Assembly: GCF_001687325.1 (NCBI RefSeq)
Contig: NZ_LZRD01000043.1
Location: forward strand, 1 to 44,728
Direction: 5' to 3'
From: Streptomyces sp. PTY087I2
GTDB lineage: Bacteria; Actinomycetota; Actinomycetes; Streptomycetales; Streptomycetaceae
DNA: 44,728 nt
Part shown: piece after piece, positions 32,494 through 41,800 of the stretch
Layout: every line of letters starts with the position of its first letter
How positions within the stretch are numbered: position 1 is the first letter of the stretch
The notes under the pieces: model-generated
Database searches by the model: none
Told to the model about the DNA's origin: nothing
Seen by the model: the letters and a program-made list of their open reading frames with translations, nothing else
Translations under genes and position numbers: made by a program

Positions 32494-33473
32494 TTGGACG
32501 CGGCCCCCTTCGCCTTCTCCGCGGCGATCTGCCGGGACATGATCGTGGTCAGCTCGTACGCGGCGTGGGAGGCGACCACGGAGGTGATCTCGGCGTGGTC
32601 GTACGCGGGGGCGACCTCGACCAGGTCGGCGGAGACCAGGCGGCAGGAGGAGAGCCCGCGCAGGATCTCCAGCAGCTCGCGGGAGGTGAGGCCGCCGGCC
32701 TCGGGGGTGCCGGTGCCGGGGGCGTGCGCCGGGTCGAGGACGTCGATGTCGATGGAGATGTACAGCGGCCGGTCCCCGATGCGCTGGCGCAGCTGGTCGG
32801 CGATCTCGTCGACGCCGCGCCGCATGACGTCGGCGGAGGTGACGATGCCGAAGCCCATCTTCTCGTCGTCGGTCAGGTCCTGCTTGCCGTAGAGCGGGCC
32901 GCGGGTGCCGACGTGGGAGAGGGCGGAGGTGTCGAGGATGCCCTCCTCGACGGCCCGGCGGAACGGGGTGCCGTGGGTGTACTCGGCGCCGAAGTAGGTG
33001 TCCCAGGTGTCCAGGTGCGCGTCGAAGTGGAGCAGGGCGACGGGCCCGTGCTTCTTGGCGACGGAGCGCAGGAGGGGCAGGGCGATGGTGTGGTCGCCGC
33101 CGAGGGTCATCAGGCGTGCGCCGGTGCCCAGCAGGTCGTCGGCCGCGCCCTCGACGGTCTCGACGGCCTCGTTGATGTTGAACGGGTTCGCCGCGATGTC
33201 ACCGGCGTCGGCGACCTGGGCGAGCGCGAACGGGGAGGCGTCCTGGGCCGGGTTGTACGGGCGCAGCAGCCGGGACGCCTCACGGATGGCGTTGCCGCCG
33301 AAGCGGGCGCCGGGCCGGTAGGAGACCCCGGTGTCGAAGGGCACGCCGACGACGGCGACGTCGGTACGCCCGACCTCGTCGAGCCGGGGCAGCCGGGCGA
33401 ACGTCGCGGGCCCGGCGTACCGGGGGACGCGGGAGGAGTCGATGGGGCCGCGCGGCGAGTCGGTGCTGCTCAT
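32490..33473 (-). CDS. Agmatinase/guanidinobutyrase-family ureohydrolase
   Basis: This 327-residue binuclear Mn enzyme of the arginase/agmatinase family hydrolyses a guanidino group to urea plus an amine. Metal-binding motifs are G-G-D-H-T, F-D-A-H-L-D-T and S-I-D-I-D-V-L-D-P, in order and intact. Length and pattern fit agmatinase or 4-guanidinobutyrase better than arginase. It starts at ATG 33473; an AAAGG site lies rather far upstream. It is translationally coupled to the following TPP enzyme gene and diverges from a PucR regulator. If the partner decarboxylates 2-ketoarginine, the natural substrate would be 4-guanidinobutyrate. Confidence 0.9.
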   Translation of the reverse strand: MSSTDSPRGPIDSSRVPRYAGPATFARLPRLDEVGRTDVAVVGVPFDTGVSYRPGARFGGNAIREASRLLRPYNPAQDASPFALAQVADAGDIAANPFNINEAVETVEGAADDLLGTGARLMTLGGDHTIALPLLRSVAKKHGPVALLHFDAHLDTWDTYFGAEYTHGTPFRRAVEEGILDTSALSHVGTRGPLYGKQDLTDDEKMGFGIVTSADVMRRGVDEIADQLRQRIGDRPLYISIDIDVLDPAHAPGTGTPEAGGLTSRELLEILRGLSSCRLVSADLVEVAPAYDHAEITSVVASHAAYELTTIMSRQIAAEKAKGAASK

Positions 33474-33614
33474 GGGGGGGTGTGCCTTTCCGTGGTTCGG
33501 TCCGTACGGACGGTTCGTGTCGGTTCCGCTTCCGTACGGCCTCCAGTGTGCGGGGTGCCGTGCACTGCTCGCCGGGACGCGGGCGCGAGGACGACGGTAG
33601 GTGGCCGAGGAGCG

Positions 33615-33648
33615 GCGGTGAAGTGTACGTTTCCTCCACCTTCACCGC
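33615..33648. promoter_or_regulatory. 9-bp inverted repeat between ureohydrolase and PucR genes
   Basis: GCGGTGAAG (33615-33623) is the exact inverted complement of CTTCACCGC (33640-33648), separated by 16 bp. A TACGTT -10-like hexamer (33626-33631) lies inside. It is the only strong symmetry in the 180-bp divergent gap and is a good candidate PucR operator. Confidence 0.6.
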
Positions 33649-33653
33649 TCCGA

Positions 33654-35240
33654 ATGGACGAACCCTCCATGACCTCCTCCCCGACGGCCGCCCCTGGCCC
33701 ACCGACCCCGCCCATCCCCCTGACGGAGCTGCTGGCGAGCAAGGGCCTGGGCCTGCGCCGGATCGCGGGCCCGGCCGAGGCGGATGTGCTCTGGGTGCAC
33801 ACCTCGGAGATGGCGGACCCGTATCCGTACCTCCTCGGCGGCGAGCTGCTGCTGAGCGCCGGGGTGCTGCTGACGGACCCGGACCACTACGTCGGCCGAC
33901 TGGTGGAGGCGGGGGCGGCGGCGCTGGGGTTCGGGGTGCGCCCGGTGCACGAGACGGTGCCCGGGGCGCTGATCGAGGCGTGCGACCGGCAGGGCCTGCC
34001 GCTGCTGGAGGTACCGCCGGAGACCCCGTTCACGGCGATCGCGCGGGCGGTGTGGCGGCTGATGGCCGAGGCACGCCACCGCGAGCTGCGCCGGGTGACC
34101 CGCGCCCAGCAGGCCCTGGCGACGGCGGCGGCCCGCCCCGACCCCGTACCGGCGGTGCTGCACCAGCTGGCGACGCAGCTCGGCGGGCGGGCGGTGCTGC
34201 TGACGGCGCGGGGCGAGGAGGTCCACGCGGCGGGCCGCCGCCTGCCCCCGGAGCCGACGGGAGCCCTGGCTCGCCTGGCCCGCGTGGTGACCCGGGAACG
34301 CCCCGGCTCCCCCGCGTCAGCGACCGACACCCACGGCGACACGCACTTGTCGGCGTACGCGCTGGGCGGCGGCGACGGCCTGGTCCTGGCGCTGGCGACC
34401 CGGCGGCGGGAGTCCGGCGACCACACGGTGGCGGGCATCGCGGTGGTCCTGCTGTCGCTGCTGGCCGCCCCGCACCAGGGCGCGGACGCGGCGGGCCGTT
34501 CGGCGGCCCTGGTCCGCATGCTCCTGGGCGCCGACCCCGCCGAGGTGGCCCCGCTGCTCGGCTCCCCCGGCCCCTGGACGGTGATCCACGCCCGCCGCAC
34601 GGACGACACCCCGGCGGACGCCTTGACGGCCGGGGCCCTGGGCGCGTCCCTGGGCACGGCCCTGGTGGACGCGAGCCGCGGGGCGGGCGAGGCGGTACGG
34701 CTGCTGCTGCCGGGCGCGGCGGCGGAGGACGAGGTTGCGAAGGACACGGGGGCCGAGGGCGAGGGGGCGGACGGCGCGGCGCCGGGCGCGGAGGCGGGCC
34801 CCGGGCCGGACCCGGCTCGCCCCCCGAAGCCCGCGCCCATCACCCCCCAGCCCGGCTGGACGCTCGGGGCGTCCGCCCCCGCCCCCGTCACCGCGCTCGA
34901 CGCCGCCGACTCCCTGGCCGCCCGCGCCCTGGCCCACGCGCAGGCGACCCGCGCCCCGCTGACGGTGGACACCCCCGTGAGCGGCCTCGCCGCCCTGGTC
35001 CCGCCCGAACAGGCGGCCGCCCACGCCCGCGCCCTCCTCGCCCCGCTCACCGCACCACTGGCCGACACCCTGCGCTGCTGGCTCTCCCTGCACGGCAACT
35101 GGGACCGTACGGCGGTGGCGCTCGGCGTCCACCGCAACACCGTGCGCCAACGCATCGGGCGGTGCGGGGAGTTGCTGGACGCGGACCTGGACGACATGGA
35201 CGTACGGGCGGAACTGTGGTTCGCGCTGCGGCAGGGGTGA
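33654..35240 (+). CDS. PucR-family transcriptional regulator
   Basis: This 528-residue regulator has an N-terminal PucR ligand domain, recognised by D-V-L-W-V-H-T-S-E-M-A-D-P-Y-P-Y-L-L, and a C-terminal helix-turn-helix with G-N-W-D-R-T-A-V-A-L-G-V-H-R-N-T-V-R-Q-R-I. A Pro/Ala/Glu-rich linker of about 60 residues lies between. Starts at 33654 and 33669 are both in frame and neither has a clear SD. The gene diverges from the ureohydrolase/TPP pair, so it probably controls their use of a guanidino or amino compound as nitrogen source. PucR relatives often respond to purine or amino-acid breakdown products. Confidence 0.88.
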   Translation: MDEPSMTSSPTAAPGPPTPPIPLTELLASKGLGLRRIAGPAEADVLWVHTSEMADPYPYLLGGELLLSAGVLLTDPDHYVGRLVEAGAAALGFGVRPVHETVPGALIEACDRQGLPLLEVPPETPFTAIARAVWRLMAEARHRELRRVTRAQQALATAAARPDPVPAVLHQLATQLGGRAVLLTARGEEVHAAGRRLPPEPTGALARLARVVTRERPGSPASATDTHGDTHLSAYALGGGDGLVLALATRRRESGDHTVAGIAVVLLSLLAAPHQGADAAGRSAALVRMLLGADPAEVAPLLGSPGPWTVIHARRTDDTPADALTAGALGASLGTALVDASRGAGEAVRLLLPGAAAEDEVAKDTGAEGEGADGAAPGAEAGPGPDPARPPKPAPITPQPGWTLGASAPAPVTALDAADSLAARALAHAQATRAPLTVDTPVSGLAALVPPEQAAAHARALLAPLTAPLADTLRCWLSLHGNWDRTAVALGVHRNTVRQRIGRCGELLDADLDDMDVRAELWFALRQG

Positions 35241-35367
35241 GCCGGGAGGAGACCGACAGCCCTGCCCGGCGGGCCTCCCTGTCACCGATGAGTTTCGGTG
35301 CCCACCCCCGTCCTATTGGTGAATACCGCGACGAACCCCGCCGCGGGCTCACGGACAGGCGGTACCG

Positions 35368-35640
35368 ATGATGGACAAGCAGTTCACCGCGACTCTGCGG
35401 AAGAGCCCGAACAAGGGCGGCTGGACCTATGTGGTGTGGCCCGAATCGGCCGAGTTCTTCGGCACCCGCGGCCTGGTGAAGGTCCGGGGCACGGTCGACG
35501 GCCACCCGTTCCAGAGTTCGTTCATGGCCCTGGGGGACGGCACGCACAAGCTGCCCGTGAAGGCGGACGTACGCAAGGCGATCGGCAAGGAGGAGGGGGA
35601 CACCGTGACCGTCCGCCTGGAGGAACGCATTTCCGGCTGA
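35368..35640 (+). CDS. DUF1905-domain small protein
   Basis: This 90-residue protein covers one DUF1905 domain: N-K-G-G-W-T-Y-V-V-W-P, then F-F-G-T-R-G-L-V-K-V-R-G-T-V-D-G and a C-terminal E-G-D-T-V-T-V-R-L. The fold is a small beta barrel related to AbrB-like domains; the biochemical role is unknown. Start ATG 35368 or ATG 35371 (tandem Met codons) follows an AGGCGG site. It stands alone between the PucR gene and the T7SS genes, and nothing ties it to either. Confidence 0.8.
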   Translation: MMDKQFTATLRKSPNKGGWTYVVWPESAEFFGTRGLVKVRGTVDGHPFQSSFMALGDGTHKLPVKADVRKAIGKEEGDTVTVRLEERISG

Positions 35641-35711
35641 CCGGGGCCGGCCACCCTGGTGTGTACTCCGCGAGAGCCCCTAGGTATGTTGCAGTGGCAA
35701 AGGGGGATCGC

Positions 35712-36029
35712 GTGGCACGGGATTACGACAGTCAACTGCTGGAATCGGTGGGGGTACGCCGCCGCAGGATGCGCGATGCCCTGCTCTTCGGCGCTGGGCG
35801 CGCACGGCGCAGCGCCGACGAGCGGCTCGGGAAGGCATTCGCGGGTGTCGCCATCACCGCTGTGCTCTGCGCCGGTTGCGTCGGCTGGTCCTTCCTCCAG
35901 CACACGCTGGAGGAGCAGAAGGCCGAGCAGGAGAAGCAGCAACAGCGGCAGGCGCAGCCGTACGAACCGCCGACACATTCCTCCGGCCCGGAACCGACGC
36001 ATTCCTCCGGCCCGGAGAAGGGGCCCTGA
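35712..36029 (+). CDS. Small single-pass membrane protein beside the T7SS locus
   Basis: This 105-residue protein starts at GTG 35712, with AGGGGG seven bases upstream. A basic N-terminal segment (V-R-R-R-R-M-R) precedes one membrane helix at about residues 43-63. A Gln/Glu-rich probable coiled coil (64-82) follows, then a tail with a tandem repeat T-H-S-S-G-P-E. The N-in orientation is predicted from the charges. I do not recognise a family. Position and direction suggest it belongs with the type VII secretion genes, but a 154-bp gap with a hairpin separates them. Confidence 0.65.
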   Translation: MARDYDSQLLESVGVRRRRMRDALLFGAGRARRSADERLGKAFAGVAITAVLCAGCVGWSFLQHTLEEQKAEQEKQQQRQAQPYEPPTHSSGPEPTHSSGPEKGP

Positions 36030-36036
36030 TCGGCTC

Positions 36037-36061
36037 CGGCCGGGGAACGCCCCGTCGGCCG
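36037..36061 (+). terminator. Weak bulged hairpin after the small membrane protein
   Basis: GGGG/CCCC (36042-36045 with 36050-36053) closes an AACG loop, extended by five pairs (36037-36041 with 36057-36061) across a three-base bulge. No U-run follows. It may be a weak terminator or attenuator. Confidence 0.35.
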
Positions 36062-36145
36062 AAAATTCACCGGGCAGGCGTTGCAGGCGATATTTCGCCG
36101 GGATCGGAAATGCGCCAACCACACGACACACTTGGCCCAATTGGC

Positions 36146-36176
36146 CCGAAATTTCGGAATATCACGATGATAGGTT
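36146..36176 (+). promoter_or_regulatory. Palindrome and -10 before eccD
   Basis: CCGAAATTTCGG (36146-36157) is a perfect 12-bp palindrome in an AT-rich island. TAGGTT (36171-36176) fits TAnnnT and lies seven bases before GTG 36184, which would allow a leaderless transcript for the T7SS genes. The palindrome overlaps the expected -35 zone and could bind a repressor. Confidence 0.45.
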
Positions 36177-36183
36177 TCCGTAA

Positions 36184-37542
36184 GTGGTGAGCACAGCAAT
36201 GACGTCCCGCTCGGAACTGAGCCGGGTGACCCTGGTCGGTGAGCGGCGCCGGGCCGACATCGTGCTGCCCTCGGACACCCCGATCGGTCAACTGCTGCCG
36301 GACATACTCCAGTTGCTGGACGACCGCGCGGCATCGCGGCCATTGACCAGGCAGTTGATCACCTCCGACGGTTCCGCCCTGCCGCACGACAGCACCCTCG
36401 CCTCGGCCGGCGTCAGCGACGGCGCCGTACTGCGCCTGGTCAGGACCCACGCGGCGCCGCCCGCCCCGGTGGTCCACGACGTCACGGACCAGGTCGCCGA
36501 TCATCTCGACCTCCAGGCCTGGCGCTGGCGTCCGGCCGCGCGCAGGGTCGCCGCCGGGGCGTCGACCGTGGCCTTCGCGGTGATCGCCGCCCTGTTGGCC
36601 CGGCGTGAGGTCCCTCTGGGCACCCTGGCCGTCGCGCTGGCGGTCGTCACCGCGGTCCTTCTGGTGGGCGGCGCCCTGTGCGCCCGGATCGGAACGGGCA
36701 ACCGCGGACTGGCCACCGCCCTGCTGTTCGTCTCCGGCGGCCTCGGCGTCCTCACGGCCTGGACCGCCGCCGACGCGTACGCCTGGTCGGGCCCGGCGCG
36801 GCTCGCCGCGGTGGCGACGGCGGTGGCGCTGGCCCTGCTGCTGCTCGGCTTCTTCTCGCCGCTCGGCCGCGGCGGCCTGATCGGCGCGGGCGCCACGGCG
36901 GTCGTGGCCGCGGTGTGGGAGGCCGTCGCGGCGGTGGAGTCGGATCCCGCCCGACTGGGCGCCGTGATGGCGGTGTTCTCCGTGGTCCTGCTCGGCATGC
37001 TGCCCCGGCTCGCGCTGATGGCGTCCGGCCTCACCGCGCTCGACGACCGGCGGTCGGGCGGGGTGTCGGTCAGCCGCCACGACGTCGCCGACGCGCTGGC
37101 CGCCACGCACCGCGGGCTCGCCCTCGCGACCGTGGTCACCGCGGCCTCGGCGACCGCCGCGGGCTGGCTCCTCACGCTGGCCGCCCGGCCGACCGTGTGG
37201 ACGGTTCTCCTGCCTTCCCTGGTAGCGGTGGTGCTCCTGTCGAGGGCGCGTGCGTTTCCCCTGGTGGCCGAGGTGGTGGCGCTGTTCGCCGCTGCGGCGG
37301 TCCTTCTCGTCCGCCTCGTGATGCTGTGGATGGACCAGGCATCCGGAGGCGCGGGCCCCGTCGTCGTGCTGGGCGTGGCGGCGCTGCTGCCGCTCCTCGC
37401 TCTGTCGGTGGAGCCTCCCGAGCATGTACGGGTGCGGCTGCGGCGCACCGCCGACCTGGTCGAGTCCATCGGCATGGTGGGGCTGTTCCCGCTCGCCGTC
37501 GGTGTGTTCGGTGTGTACGGCCAGTTGCTCGACAAGTTCTGA
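36184..37542 (+). CDS. eccD: T7SS membrane protein EccD
   Basis: This 452-residue protein has the EccD layout. A cytoplasmic ubiquitin-like (YukD-like) domain at about 10-95 opens S-R-V-T-L-V-G-E-R-R-R-A-D-I-V-L-P. After a linker, about 11 membrane helices run to the C-terminus. In ESX systems EccD forms the central membrane vestibule with EccB, EccC and EccE. Starts at GTG 36184, GTG 36187 and ATG 36199 are all possible; the last has GGTGAG seven bases upstream, the first fits a leaderless transcript. It is followed after 58 bp by the MinD-like gene on the same strand. Confidence 0.9.
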   Translation: MVSTAMTSRSELSRVTLVGERRRADIVLPSDTPIGQLLPDILQLLDDRAASRPLTRQLITSDGSALPHDSTLASAGVSDGAVLRLVRTHAAPPAPVVHDVTDQVADHLDLQAWRWRPAARRVAAGASTVAFAVIAALLARREVPLGTLAVALAVVTAVLLVGGALCARIGTGNRGLATALLFVSGGLGVLTAWTAADAYAWSGPARLAAVATAVALALLLLGFFSPLGRGGLIGAGATAVVAAVWEAVAAVESDPARLGAVMAVFSVVLLGMLPRLALMASGLTALDDRRSGGVSVSRHDVADALAATHRGLALATVVTAASATAAGWLLTLAARPTVWTVLLPSLVAVVLLSRARAFPLVAEVVALFAAAAVLLVRLVMLWMDQASGGAGPVVVLGVAALLPLLALSVEPPEHVRVRLRRTADLVESIGMVGLFPLAVGVFGVYGQLLDKF

Positions 37543-37600
37543 CATTCATGCGCGGGCGGTTCCGGTCGGGGGATCGGAGCGGCGGAGGAGAAGGGCAGAC

Positions 37601-38848
37601 ATGCCGAACGCGAACAACTGGCAGGGTGACGTGCTGCGCGATCTGAGGGGTACGCCTCCGCAGCAGCCGGCGACGGGTCACGGCCCTGCACAGGGCCACG
37701 CTCCGGCGCAGAGCCCTGGCCCGGCGCAAGGCCCTGGCCCGGCGCAGAGCCACCCTTCGGCGCGGGAGCAGCACTCGGCGCAGAGACAACAGGAACACCA
37801 GCCCGCGCCCCAGCCCCAGCCCCAGCCCCACGAGCGTACGGAGGCAGGAACGCGGCCACCGAGCCGTAGCGCCCCCGCCTCACCCGGATCCGCCGCTCCC
37901 CCAGCACGTACGCAACGCCCCGCCCGCTCCCCCGACTCACGCCCCGTGGTGGACAGCGCGCTGTCCGGTACGGCCCGCCGCCCACAGCGGGGCGAGCCGG
38001 CCGCCGCCCGAATATCGCGCGCGGTACGCCGGATCGTCTCCTCGTCGACGGCGCGCGAGGTCGCCGAGCTGACCCGTACCGCCGAGCAGATCCAGCAGCC
38101 GGTGACGACCGGCCGACAGATCGCCGTCACCTCCATCCGGGGCGGCGCCGGCAAGACGACGGTGGCCGCTCTGCTCGGCACGGCGTACGCGCACTACCGC
38201 CACGATCCGGTCCTCCTCGTCGAGGCCGACCCGGCGCTCGGCTCGCTCCCGCTGCGCCTCGGCGCCGAGTCCCTGCGCTGGACCACGGCCGATCTGGCGG
38301 ACATCGTGGAACCGCAGATGTCGCTGCTCGACGTCACCGGCTATCTCGTCCAGCTCCCCGACAACGCCTGGCTGCTGCCCGGCAGTCAGGGCCGGATCGG
38401 GGCGATGCTGGACACGGCGGCGTACGAGCGGGTCATGGTGGCGCTGCGCCGCTACTTCGGAGTGACCGTGGTCGACTGCGAGACGCTGCCCGCCGAGGTC
38501 GCCCGCGTCGCGCTCTCCGCCGCCCAGGCCCGGGTGCTGGCCGCCCCCGCCACGCTGGACAGCATCACCAGTACGTATGCGGTCCTCCAGTGGATGCAGG
38601 GGCTGCCCCGCCACCTGATCGCCGGGACCGTGGTGGCGCTCACCAGCACGGCGTCCCGCCCCGGGATCGACGTCGAGGCGGCCGCCGAGAAGCTCCGGTC
38701 CACCGGTGCGGCCGTCCATGTCCTCCCCCACGACCGGCATCTGGCGGCAGGCGGAGAACTCCGCACCGAACTGCTCGCCCGGCCGACGCGGCTGGCCGCC
38801 GCCCGACTGGCCGCCGAGGTCTTCCAGCTCTCCCAGAAGCGCCGGTAA
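37601..38848 (+). CDS. EspI-like Pro-rich MinD/ParA ATPase of the T7SS locus
   Basis: This 415-residue protein has a disordered N-terminus of about 125 residues, rich in Pro, Gln and Ala, with G-P-A-Q-type repeats (37681-37751). A MinD/ParA-type ATPase domain follows from about residue 170. Its deviant Walker A is I-R-G-G-A-G-K-T-T: Arg180 replaces the signature Lys, while the P-loop Lys185 is kept. The layout matches mycobacterial EspI of ESX-1, a regulator or assembly factor. ATG 37601 has AAGGG six bases upstream. Only 5 bp separate its stop from the eccC start, so the two are expressed together. A role in positioning or gating the secretion complex is inferred. Confidence 0.85.
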   Translation: MPNANNWQGDVLRDLRGTPPQQPATGHGPAQGHAPAQSPGPAQGPGPAQSHPSAREQHSAQRQQEHQPAPQPQPQPHERTEAGTRPPSRSAPASPGSAAPPARTQRPARSPDSRPVVDSALSGTARRPQRGEPAAARISRAVRRIVSSSTAREVAELTRTAEQIQQPVTTGRQIAVTSIRGGAGKTTVAALLGTAYAHYRHDPVLLVEADPALGSLPLRLGAESLRWTTADLADIVEPQMSLLDVTGYLVQLPDNAWLLPGSQGRIGAMLDTAAYERVMVALRRYFGVTVVDCETLPAEVARVALSAAQARVLAAPATLDSITSTYAVLQWMQGLPRHLIAGTVVALTSTASRPGIDVEAAAEKLRSTGAAVHVLPHDRHLAAGGELRTELLARPTRLAAARLAAEVFQLSQKRR

Positions 38849-38853
38849 CACCC

Positions 38854-41800
38854 ATGAGCACCCGACTGGTTCACCGCCCCGCCCGGACCACCCGTCCGCC
38901 GGCCGCGCCCGCGCCCCGCACCATCGAGGCCCCGCCCAACCTCCCCGAGGGGAAGGCGGGCAACATCGCCATGTCGCTGCTGCCGGTCGCCGGGGTCATG
39001 TCGTCGGTCGTGATGATGACGGTCGTCCGCAACAGCCAGTTCGCCGCCCTCGGCGCGATCATCCTCGTGGTCACCGTCATCGGCTCCGTGGCCCTGCTCT
39101 TCTCACAGCGGGGCAAGGCCCAGCGCACGCGCCGCACCCAGCGCGAGGCGTACCTCGCCTATGTGGAGGACCTGCGGGAGGAACTTTCGGGCGAGGAGCG
39201 CGAGCGGCGTGAGCGCGCCGATGTCCTGAACCCTCCGCCGTACGCCCTGTACGACATCGTGCGGGATCCGTCGCGGCTCTGGGAGCGGCGCAGGGTCGAC
39301 GACGACTTCCTGCGGGTCCGGGTCGGCACCGGCGAGATGCCCGTACGGGATCTACAGATCGCCGAGCCGGGGTCGACGGTGCTCACACCGCCGGACCTGT
39401 TCATGCTCAACGAGGCGTCGGCGCTGGTGAACCGGTTCCGCAACGGCACCGAGCTGCCGCTCACCGTCCCGCTGGACCGGATCGGCAACGTCAGTGTGAT
39501 CGGCCCCCGCGAGGACTGTCTGCGGGTGGCCCGCGCCCTGCTGGTCCAGACGGCCGCCCTGCACGCCCCCGACGACGTGGCCATCGCCCTCGCGGCGCCG
39601 GGGGACCGCATGGCCGACTGGGAGTGGGCCAAGTGGCTGCCGCATCTGCTCGACACCGAGCAGTTCGACGGTCCGGTCGCCGCCCGCCGCATCGCGCCCT
39701 CCGCCCCGCAGCTCGCCCGGCAGATCGGGGCGGAGCTGCGCCGCCGGGCCTCGTACGCGGCCGAGGTCCGCCGGGGCCTGGCTGGCCGGGACGCGCTGTC
39801 CATGAACTCCCGGCTGCTCGTCGTCACCGACGGGCACGGCGAGGACGCCGTCGATCTGCCGCGCCCGGACGACGCCGTCGGCCTGCGGGAGATGGGCGTC
39901 ACCGTGCTGCATCTGCTGGAGCAGCGGGTGCAGGAGCCGGGACACGTCAGCGTACGGATCACGGTCGACGGTACGGACGTGACCGTCGAGGACCTGCGTA
40001 CCCCGGAGCCGGTCGAGGCGCACGGCACGGTGGACGAGGCGGGCATCCCGTTCGCCGAGGGGCTGGCCCGGATGCTCGCGCCGCTGCGGCTGTCCGCGGA
40101 GTCCCTGGTGGACGCGCCGTTGTCCGGCCCGGTGGAGTTCGCGGCGATGCTCGGTATCCACGACGTGGCCAGGCTCGACCTGGACCGGCTGTGGGCGCCG
40201 CGCGGCGAACGCGCCTTCCTGCGTGTCCCGATCGGCATCAGCGACTCCCACGAGCCGGTGCTGCTGGACCTCAAGGAGTCCTCGGAGCTGGGGATGGGCC
40301 CGCACGGTCTGTGCGTGGGCGCGACGGGGTCGGGCAAGTCGGAGCTGCTGCGCACCCTGGTCCTCGCCCTGGTGGCCACGCATCCGCCGGAGGATCTGGC
40401 GCTCGTGCTGGTCGACTACAAGGGCGGGGCGACGTTCGCGCCGTTCGCGGAGCTGCCGCATGTGGCCGGGGTCATCACCAACCTGGAGAACCAGGCGGGG
40501 CTCGTCGAACGGGTCCACTCCTCGCTCGCCGGTGAGGTCAAGCGCCGGCAGCAGGCCCTCAAGGACGCGGGGAACGTCGCGGACATCGGGGACTACGCGG
40601 CGCTGCGCGCCGCGAAGCGGCCCGATCTGGACCCGCTGCCGCACCTGTTCGTGGTGATCGACGAGTTCGGCGAACTGCTCACCGCCAAGCCGGACTTCAT
40701 CGACCTGTTCCTCTCCATCGGCCGGATCGGCCGCTCCATCGGCGTCCATCTCCTGCTGTCCAGCCAGCGCATCGAGGGCGGCAAGCTCAAGGGCCTGGAC
40801 ACCTATCTCTCCTACCGGCTCGGCCTGCGCACCTTCTCCGCCGACGAGTCCCGCACGGTCCTGGACACTCCGGACGCCTTCCACCTGCCTCCGCTGCCGG
40901 GCTTCGGCTATCTGAAGGTCGACACGAGTCATTACGCGCGGTTCAAGGCGGGTTATGTGTCGGGGAGTTACCGAGGTCCGGTGCGCAGCCGGGACGAGGA
41001 GGACACCGGCCCGCTGGCGCTGCCGTACGAGGCGTTCAACACATTGGCCGGCCCCGACGAGGCACGGCAGTCCCCGGAGCCCGCGTCCCGCCGCCGCGAG
41101 ACAGGACCGACGGAACTCGGCGTCATGGTCGACCAGTTGACCGGAGCCGCCGCTGCCGTACGGAGCATCTGGCTGCCCCCGCTGCCCACGGCCACGGCAC
41201 TGGACACCGTCGCCGGTCCGCTGGACATCGGGCCGAACGGGATGCGACTGACCGGAGCGGCCGCCGAAGGACGCCGGACGCCCCTCCGCGTCCCTGTCGG
41301 CCTGCTCGACGACCCGGCCAGACAGTGGCAGGGGCAGTGGTTCCTGGACCTGACCGTGGCAGGCGGTCACGCGGCGGTGATCGGCGGACCGCAGTCGGGC
41401 AAGACGACCCTGCTGCGCACGCTCGTCCTCTCCCTCGCGCTCACCCACACCCCGCGGGAGATCGGCGTCTACGGACTCGATCTCGTCGGCGGCGGCCTTC
41501 AGGCGCTGTCGGGCCTGCCGCACGTCGGCGGCATCGCCGGCCGCGCCGACCGGGAACGGGCGGCGCGCACCGTCGAGGAGGTCCGCACGATGCTCGCGCT
41601 GCGCGAGGACCTCTTCCGCGAGCACGGCATCGACTCGGTCGACCAACTGCGCACCCTGCACGCGGCCGGCCGGCTGCCCGAACTGGCATCGGCCGAGATC
41701 CTCCTCGTCATCGACGGATTCGGGGCGCTCCGCGACGACTTCGACGAGCTGGACGACGCGATCGCCGACATCCTCAAGCGCGGCGGCGGTTACGGCATCC

